A stretch of DNA of 64,000 bases from Marsupella aquatica (Eukaryota > Marchantiophyta): the NCBI GenBank assembly GCA_973895155.1, contig OZ316893.1:14136001-14200000 (forward strand). Direction: 5' to 3'. Under the pieces are notes generated by a model. That model was not told the origin of the DNA and searched no databases. It was given only the letters and a program-made list of their open reading frames with translations. Made by a program: the position numbers and the translations under genes. This document shows, in pieces, positions 57,578-64,000 of the stretch (positions are counted from its first letter, which is position 1; each line of letters opens with the position of its first letter).

Positions 57578-60500
57578 ATGTCAAACAAAGGAAAGTCAAA
57601 TTGGAGAAAGAAGAGTAACGTTGACTCTGAGGACGAATCATCAGGAGTGACATCAGTGCAGCCACGACAACTATTTCCTGATTCACCACCTGTTGGGATC
57701 GTTTCTGATCGACTGACGGAACTCCAAGATCGATACGGAAAAGGGAGTATTGAAAACCCTACCTCAAGTCGTCCAACCTACATTAATTTAAGATCTGGAC
57801 CTAAATTGGTACCACCAACCCAGATTGGTAGGGGATCAATACCCACAGGAAGAGGACGACAAAAGGCTACAAGTTTAGACAGATTGAAGACCCCTCGGCA
57901 ATTCCAAACCTTGGGTACGGCAAAATTTGAAGAGGATTGGGAATTGGAAGTCCAATCAGAACAAACTGAAACTACCTCTCCAGAAATTGAGGAACAACAT
58001 CCAGAGGAATCGGGTGGAGATAATGAAGTTCACCTAAATAAAGCATATTCGGAGGACGAATATAACACCACTGATCCAGAATCACTTGTGACTCCAAGCC
58101 CTCCAACAATTAGCGGTACTAGCAATTCAAGTGTTCCACCTAGTACACCGCGTGTGATTGTGAATTCTGTAAGTAGTACTTCCTCTCAAAGAAATCCTAC
58201 CTTCACCATGACGAGTAGAGGAAGAGTTAAGTACGAAAACTTCCGTGGAAAGAAGGCAGATGCTGATACTTGGATTGAAGACTTTGAAGCCATCGCCACT
58301 TCAAATGGCGATGACACCCCCGATATGAAAGCTAAAATCTTTGGAGGATTAATGAAAGGAGAAGCAAGAACCTGGTATTTAGGATTGCCGGACAAAACAG
58401 ATTGGGCCACTGTAAAGGCTGAATTTCTCAATGAATTCAAGGAAGAAGGAGCTACTTCTCGGGCCTTCACTCGACTCAGTTCTGTTGCAATGAAGAAAGG
58501 AGACTCCCTTAGAGCCTATATGCAACGAGTAAGTAAGTTGGCTCGGAGAGTAACCCCGACACCTGGAGCTCACCTGGTAAAGGAATGGTTTATCCAAGGA
58601 TTGTATCCAAAGATGAATCGTTTTGTGCGGAGATCAGAACCTGCTACATTAGATGAAGCCTATTCCAAAGCCCAATCTTATGTTGATTCAGAAATGAGCC
58701 AGAGGAAACAGTTGGTGAAGGAGCTGAGACGGGAAAAAGCGAAACAGAAGAAAGGGAAGAAGAAGGGAAAGAAGAAAAGTAAGAGGAAAGACGAATCCTC
58801 TTCGTCTGAGACTTCCTCTTCGGATTCCAATAGTGACGATTCTTCTAGCACCTCCAGTAGCGACTCAGATGACTCATCTTCGGACTCGGACTCGGATAAG
58901 GACATAAAACCTAAGAAGGTGGACACAACCAATAAAGCAAAGAAGGAGGTGGAAAAAATGAAAGGAATGTTGTCCTCACTCACTAAGGAAATGAAAAGTC
59001 TGTCTGTGAATTTAGCTTCTATAAAAGGTCCAAGGAAAACACCACTAGTTTTAAGACACAATGTTTGGTGTTCCCTTTGTAGAAAGATGGGGCATTATCC
59101 CCATGAGTGTCCCACGGCCTCCCGAGTCAATTATGTCTTCAATGATGAAGGACTGGTAGAAGGGAATTATGAGGACCCTTCTTACCAGCCTGTGTTCCCT
59201 GAGGTGGCGTACCAAATTCAGACCGGACCATCAGCTCCCCCTCCTGTTCAATACTTCCCACCGCCACGACAAATCTCCAATTTCAATAGGCCAGTATATA
59301 AACCTCCTATGGCACCACCAGGAGGATACCCCCCGAGAAATCAAATGAATAGAGGTGAGTGTTGGAATTGCGGATCAAAGGATCACTATTCCCCTTCATG
59401 CCCATGGCCAAAGAGAGATACGGGGTATTCACCGATGTGTGGTAATTGTGGACAAGAAGGGCATCTTCCATTGGAATGTCCCCAACCACCCAAGGCCAAG
59501 ATGATGGTACGATATGTGAAGGACTCGCCTGCTGCACCAATAAAAACAGACTCAGCCGTCAGGTTGGTTTACCTAGAAGAAGATGCGGACCCCCATTTTG
59601 AACAATGTCGGCTTGTAGATCAAAGTGAAGAAGTGACTCCCGACCAGCTTCCAGAAGTGAAGAAATGGCAGGATCCCATACAGTTACAACCATTGGCGGG
59701 TATTACCTATGACCGTGATTGTGAATACTTAATAAAAGAGGAAGAAAAAGGACAGCCAAATCTAAGAACTCGCAACAGGGACAGGATCCTGAATGTTTTT
59801 GCAACCACCAGGTCCAAAAAGACAGAAGAAAAGGAGGAATTACAAAGGGAGCCTCGAAAGAAATCTGAAAAGAAGCAAGACAAGCATAAGGGACCGGTAG
59901 TCCTTCCAGAGGACAAGGATGATGCGGCATATGACCGCTATGACCCTAAGTATTTTCTGCCAGACATTTCAAAGGAAGTAAAGGAGATACTCCAAGAAGA
60001 ATTAATGGCAGAATCAGCACCAGTAGCAGAAGGTCCTATTGTAGGAAGGAAGCAAAGTTCTGTTGACAACATCCCTATTAAGAAAGTTCAGTTTGAAGTA
60101 GATCCTGTTCGGCTAAGAATTGATGGCCTTCGTTCTCCTTACAATATTGTTGAGGATGTTAGTGGTTTAAAGGCCAACATTACCTTTGGAGAGTTACTGC
60201 GCTCCAATCCTAATTTTCGGAAACAAATGAAAACTCTAGTGTCCTCTAGGCGAAGATCCTTCAAATTGCCCAGTGTTCACCAGTGTATGCAAATTGAATC
60301 AAAGGACTTTGGACCTCCAAAAATTGAAGTTCAGATTGCAGGTTGCGTGATTACCAAGGTACCTGTTGATGGTGGCTCTAGTGTAAATATCATGACAGAG
60401 GCTACTGCAACAGAGTTGGGATTCCTTAAGTTTGATCCTACTCCAAAAATTTTGAGAATGGCCGACCAGACCAGAGTGATACCGGCTGGATCCATAAAAA

Positions 60501-60970
60501 AAGTGGATACTATAATTGGAGGGTGCAATTTCAAATTAGATTATATCATCATTCAACCTAGCACTCCTTCTTCCTTCCCAATTCTTCTTGGACGACCATG
60601 GCTGTACATGGCCCAAGTTAAAGTTAATTGGCATGCTAAGCAATTTTCATTTGGTTCGCCTCGAGTTATCCTAAGTTGGGAAGACGAACCCCATCAAGGA
60701 GAAACAGAAGAAGATGAGGGATATACCTCTGAGTCCACCATCACATCTTCCGATGGGAAAGAAACACCTTCCAGGAGCAAGAAGTCCAAAGTGCAACTAA
60801 GGGAAGAGGATGTAAGATTTTTAGATATTTTTGAGTTTGAAGCACCAACATTAAATGAAACCAACGGAGCTAGTTCACTGGTCCACCCAAACTTGCACCA
60901 TTTAACAAGGGAGACTCAACCCGGACCCGGATTCTATGAGACCCGGAACCCGGACAAATGTTCGGATTGA
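57578..60970 (+). CDS. Ty3/gypsy Gag-protease polyprotein
   Basis: An ATG-started frame of 1130 codons. Residues 1-210 are variable. The Retrotrans_gag domain follows (about 215-370: KGEARTWYLGLPDKTDWATV, LVKEWFIQGLYPKMNRFVRR). Next is a Lys then Ser/Asp-rich stretch (about 388-450). Three CCHC zinc knuckles come after it: CSLCRKMGHYPHEC, CWNCGSKDHYSPSC and CGNCGQEGHLPLEC. A charged linker leads to the aspartic protease, VPVDGGSSVNIMTEATATEL (D-G-G instead of the usual D-S/T-G) with ILLGRPWLY downstream. Gag packages element RNA; the protease would process the polyprotein. The frame ends in TGA at 60968-60970 and continues in the same phase into reverse transcriptase. The long intact frame suggests a relatively young insertion. 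Confidence 0.9.
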   Translation: MSNKGKSNWRKKSNVDSEDESSGVTSVQPRQLFPDSPPVGIVSDRLTELQDRYGKGSIENPTSSRPTYINLRSGPKLVPPTQIGRGSIPTGRGRQKATSLDRLKTPRQFQTLGTAKFEEDWELEVQSEQTETTSPEIEEQHPEESGGDNEVHLNKAYSEDEYNTTDPESLVTPSPPTISGTSNSSVPPSTPRVIVNSVSSTSSQRNPTFTMTSRGRVKYENFRGKKADADTWIEDFEAIATSNGDDTPDMKAKIFGGLMKGEARTWYLGLPDKTDWATVKAEFLNEFKEEGATSRAFTRLSSVAMKKGDSLRAYMQRVSKLARRVTPTPGAHLVKEWFIQGLYPKMNRFVRRSEPATLDEAYSKAQSYVDSEMSQRKQLVKELRREKAKQKKGKKKGKKKSKRKDESSSSETSSSDSNSDDSSSTSSSDSDDSSSDSDSDKDIKPKKVDTTNKAKKEVEKMKGMLSSLTKEMKSLSVNLASIKGPRKTPLVLRHNVWCSLCRKMGHYPHECPTASRVNYVFNDEGLVEGNYEDPSYQPVFPEVAYQIQTGPSAPPPVQYFPPPRQISNFNRPVYKPPMAPPGGYPPRNQMNRGECWNCGSKDHYSPSCPWPKRDTGYSPMCGNCGQEGHLPLECPQPPKAKMMVRYVKDSPAAPIKTDSAVRLVYLEEDADPHFEQCRLVDQSEEVTPDQLPEVKKWQDPIQLQPLAGITYDRDCEYLIKEEEKGQPNLRTRNRDRILNVFATTRSKKTEEKEELQREPRKKSEKKQDKHKGPVVLPEDKDDAAYDRYDPKYFLPDISKEVKEILQEELMAESAPVAEGPIVGRKQSSVDNIPIKKVQFEVDPVRLRIDGLRSPYNIVEDVSGLKANITFGELLRSNPNFRKQMKTLVSSRRRSFKLPSVHQCMQIESKDFGPPKIEVQIAGCVITKVPVDGGSSVNIMTEATATELGFLKFDPTPKILRMADQTRVIPAGSIKKVDTIIGGCNFKLDYIIIQPSTPSSFPILLGRPWLYMAQVKVNWHAKQFSFGSPRVILSWEDEPHQGETEEDEGYTSESTITSSDGKETPSRSKKSKVQLREEDVRFLDIFEFEAPTLNETNGASSLVHPNLHHLTRETQPGPGFYETRNPDKCSD

Positions 60971-61006
60971 CAATTAAAGGACCCGGACCCGGCTCAACAA
61001 GGAGAA

Positions 61007-61567
61007 ATGGAAGACTTCCGAAACTCAAAATCTTCTGAATTTTTTTCTGAGAATAAGGACGGAACTAAGGCACCCACGGGTAAAATCCTAAGTTCAACTG
61101 ATGAGTCTGCTGACAACTATAAAGAATTTCAACCTATGGGGTTTACGGAGGGGATTGTGGATCCAAAAGCCTGTCAGAAAATTGAAATAGAACCTGGTAA
61201 ATTCCTTAACATAAGTAAACACATTCAAGGAGATTTGAGGGAAAAATACATAGATCTGCTGAAGCAATATCGAGATGTGTTTGCTTGGAGCCATAAGGAC
61301 ATCAAGGGAATCCACCCATATCTGGGACAACACCGAATTGATCTTACTGAAGGATCGATACCAATCCGGCAAAGACAGTATCGACTCAACCCGAAGTACT
61401 CCATTATGGTTAAAGAAGAGATAGATAAGCTAACTGAAGCATGATTTATTTTTCCAGTACTCAACAGCGAATGGGTATCCCCCATTGTCATTGTTCCCAA
61501 GAAGTCTGGACCTGATGGCAAGGTCAAGATCCGTGTGTGTCAAGATTATCGCAAGCTCAATGCGGTT
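61007..61567 (+). pseudogene. Ty3/gypsy reverse transcriptase, N-terminal fragment
   Basis: Same phase as the Gag-protease frame. HRIDLTEGSIPIRQRQYRLN leads into the RT N-terminus, is interrupted by TGA at 61442-61444, and continues FIFPVLNSEWVSPIVIVPKK, then VKIRVCQDYRKLNAVT. Homology then stops near 61567: the YxDD palm, RNase H and integrase are all absent. The downstream sequence is unrelated and soon carries a solo LTR, so the element was cut by deletion or rearrangement. It cannot make active polymerase. Confidence 0.85.
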
Positions 61568-61695
61568 ACGCAAAGATCTGAAAACGCAAAGATCAAGAGA
61601 CACAGGATGTCTCACAACGAAAACACAATTGTCTAGAAGAAAGAGCCCCTCCAAGCAACGGAGTCGTGACATAGAAGAAGGCGGAACCAAAGAAG

Positions 61696-62026
61696 TGTTG
61701 AACTAAGACGTCATTCGCAACGACCATACAACCATGACTTATTCCATGCACACGTAGTCGACACAATCTCTACGTGGTTCACCTTTTCTCCAAGGCTACG
61801 TCCACACGAACACTCAAACTTTACTTCAAGAGTAAACGAACACACATGCTCTCCCTCTTCCTCAAGTTGCTCCGTTACAAATGAGTAAGCACCACACCAG
61901 CGACTTACACTAGCCCTGGTATATACAAGGTCACACACGACTAACCTAACCTCAGCTAAGACCCTAACTGTGGTTAGCCTAAGTGTCGTAACCTTTGAGA
62001 CACAAGACTAAGAGCAATCCTTAACA
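61696..62026 (-). mobile_element. Solo Ty1/copia LTR with 5-bp target duplication
   Basis: A 331-bp LTR in minus orientation; on the minus strand it starts TGTTAAGGATTGCTCTTAG and ends TTAGTTCAACA. It is homologous to the copia LTR at 29570-29905. It is flanked directly by AGAAG on both sides (61691-61695 and 62027-62031), and no primer site or internal region adjoins, so it is a solo LTR left by LTR-LTR recombination. Confidence 0.92.
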
Positions 62027-62169
62027 AGAAGGAGAAGGCGAAACCAGATACAAAGGAAAAAGTCAACATTTTGGCCTGCCTATCGAGAAAAACACGAGAT
62101 GCACAACGCGCAAAATTGCCAAGAAAAGAGTGAAAATGCAACATTCATGACGTTTTTTCGAGAAAAAAT

Positions 62170-62420
62170 TGACTAAGTGCAAGCCCTCTATAAGTGCACT
62201 TAACCATAACTGCAAAATTAAGTGCAAACCCTCTATAATTGCACTTAACCATAACTGCAAAATTAACTGCACAATTGGATAAGTGCACAATCAATACAAA
62301 GGAAACAGAGAATACAAAGAAATATTTGCAGTTAACCATATACACATGAAAAATTGAACTTAAGTGCACATTCTCACAAAACAAACAGAGAATACAAAGA
62401 ACCTAGTGCAATTAACCATA
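62170..62420. repeat. Short tandem repeats of two kinds
   Basis: Unit A, AAGTGCAARCCCTCTATAA then TGCACTTAACCATAACTGCA, occurs twice (about 62176-62220 and 62221-62265). Unit B, AACAGAGAATACAAAGAA with GCARTTAACCATA, occurs twice (about 62303-62345 and 62384-62425). They lie between the solo LTR and the copia gag. Confidence 0.75.
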
Positions 62421-62656
62421 CCCACATTAAAACAAAAAAACCCTCAAACGCATTCTCTCTACCCTTCCACTTTTCTTGCATGGGGCATTAAACCTAAAAC
62501 CTAAGAAATGCAAACCCTAAGCATAAGGAAGTAATGTAAGTAAATATACTATACCTTACGCATAGACATATCAGATTTATTTGCAAAGCGCACAAAGGAA
62601 CCTAACATCTGCCATTCCCGCACCGCAAAACCTAAAAGAAAATGACAAACTTCTAG

Positions 62657-63998
62657 AAACTAAGCTTTCAAGCACTTACCATAGATGGCGCAAACTACTT
62701 ATCTTGGTCCATAGCGCATTTAACCGTGAAAGATATCCACAATGCCATTACGACCACCGTAGGCACTACTCCCCAACAAAACGCAAAAGCTTTAATATTT
62801 ATCCGCCATCACCTAGCAAAACCTCTCAAACATCAATACCTGAATGTGAACAACCCACAAACCCTGTGGGACAACCTAAAATCCCGCTTTGACCACACAA
62901 AGACAATCCATTTATCTCAGGTGCGACATGATTGGGTCAACCTGAGGGTACAAGACCACGTATCCATAGAAGCGTACAATAGCAAACTTTTCAGAATCAC
63001 CTCTCACTTAGCCTTATGCGGTCACCCCGTCGATGACGAAGACCAAATTGAAAAGACTTTATCCACTTTCCATTCAGCCAACATGATCCTATCCGCCCAG
63101 TACCGTAATATGAAATTTACTAAATACTCAAAACTCATCGCCCACCTACTACTTGCGGAGAAGCACCAGGAATTGCTTCTCAAGAACTCTAAGATGAGAC
63201 CGCCGGGAACATTATCGGCCGCACCCACAACCAAAACCAACTTTGAACAACCATCTACCAGTCAATGGAACCAGAGTGACGGTGACATTAGGAACCGCGG
63301 AGGGCAACCCACCCGAGGTGATAGACCCACCCGAGGCGGCCAACGCTTTAGAGGCGGAAGATTCCAAAACTTCAAGGGGAGCGACCGAGGACGAGGAGCT
63401 GGACGCAACAACTTCTCATACACCCGAGGAAGGATGCAACAAGGAGGTCAAAGGATGAACAACTTTGGCAGAGGCTCATCAAGATAGAAGGGCAATAGGG
63501 GGAGTTCTGATATTGAATGTTTCCGATGCGGGACTAGAGGGCACCCACAGAAACTTTGCCGAATCCCTGCACACTTAGCAGCCTTATATAAAAACAATCA
63601 GAATAAGACTAAGAACCAACAAGAGTCGCATGGAACTTTTCCAGAACCAGAAGCACATCTAGATAAGTATCAATTCACAGAGGAAATGCCTGAAGCACAC
63701 ATGCTAGCGAGCACATTAGAGTCCTTACATCTAGAAGATATCAGAACCTGTATATTGGATAGCGGGACATCCCACACCATACTTAAGAGTCCAACATACT
63801 TTGACCACATCACCCCATCAAATAGAAAGATGACCACCATCATGGGAAGCAATAATATAGAAGAAGGACATGGCCGTGCAACCATCACTTTACCGCAGGC
63901 CAGGCACCACCATCCACATTAAATCTGCAATATACGCACCTAGAGCCACACGAAACTTGATAAGTTTCAGGGATATTTGTGAGAACGGATATTATATA
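62657..63998 (+). pseudogene. Ty1/copia Gag and protease, degenerate, runs off the window edge
   Basis: Gag opens in the frame FQALTIDGANYLSWS (about 62665-62710) and shifts by indel or miscall relative to the longest open frame, in which VKDIHNAITTTVGTTPQQN begins near 62720. The UBN2-type gag follows: NPQTLWDNLKSRFDH, LRVQDHVSIEAYNSKLF, then an Arg/Gly-rich RNA-binding tail. A TAG stands at 63485-63487. Past it are the zinc knuckle CFRCGTRGHPQKLC and the protease site CILDSGTSHTIL. A frameshift near 63895 moves to the phase of IHIKSAIYAPRATRNLISFR, which continues to the window end. A TAG also precedes the gag start (62654-62656). Integrase and RT would lie beyond the edge. Confidence 0.8.
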
Positions 63999-64000
63999 CA

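Overview
The window reads as nuclear DNA of a land plant, probably a seed-free lineage with a repeat-rich genome. The evidence is a plant-type Fun30/SMARCAD1 remodeller, a plant Tweety-like membrane protein in nine GT-AG exons, a hybrid histidine kinase with a MASE1 sensor, plant-type retrotransposon primer sites (initiator tRNA-Met type and tRNA-Asp type), and long AT-rich tracts of decayed transposons. The seed-free placement rests mainly on the MASE1 kinase, which I associate from memory with early-diverging plants; it is not proven here. No functional tRNA, rRNA, CRISPR array, operon or organellar gene was seen.

Only three host genes are clear. (1) 3138-5795 (+): an uninterrupted 885-codon Fun30/SMARCAD1 (CHR19/ETL1)-type SNF2 ATPase. 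(2) 15581-19268 (-): a nine-exon gene for a multi-pass membrane protein of the At2g12400 family; the splice phases assemble into 579 codons without a break. (3) 34297-39858 (-): a six-exon hybrid histidine kinase (MASE1, HisKA, HATPase, receiver) whose proposed exons assemble into 1152 codons. They have no obvious functional link: chromatin, membrane, and two-component signalling.

The rest is mobile and repetitive DNA. At 8751-13628 lies a complete but decayed PIF/Harbinger element with terminal inverted repeats and a TTA target duplication; a tandem copy of its target beside it acts as a built-in empty site. At 23649-24614 is a long fold-back element. At 25461-27686 is a Mutator-like element with long inverted arms and a 10-bp target duplication, carrying a nested MITE in its left arm. 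At 29570-30560 are a Ty1/copia LTR, primer site and leader. At 43983-45413 a reverse-transcriptase fragment sits between two perfect 47-bp direct repeats. At 47871-49463 and 49707-50638 are two more MITE-like elements. From about 52.2 to 61.6 kb is a Ty3/gypsy element with extra ORFs before gag, truncated within reverse transcriptase. A solo copia LTR with a 5-bp duplication lies at 61696-62026, and a second copia element runs off the right edge from about 62.66 kb.

Between these are many short tandem duplications with units of about 35-200 bp, plus two tRNA-like patches. Many element ORFs keep one frame over long distances and are cut by single TGA or TAG codons, as expected from decay of methylated cytosines, though read-through cannot be excluded by eye.
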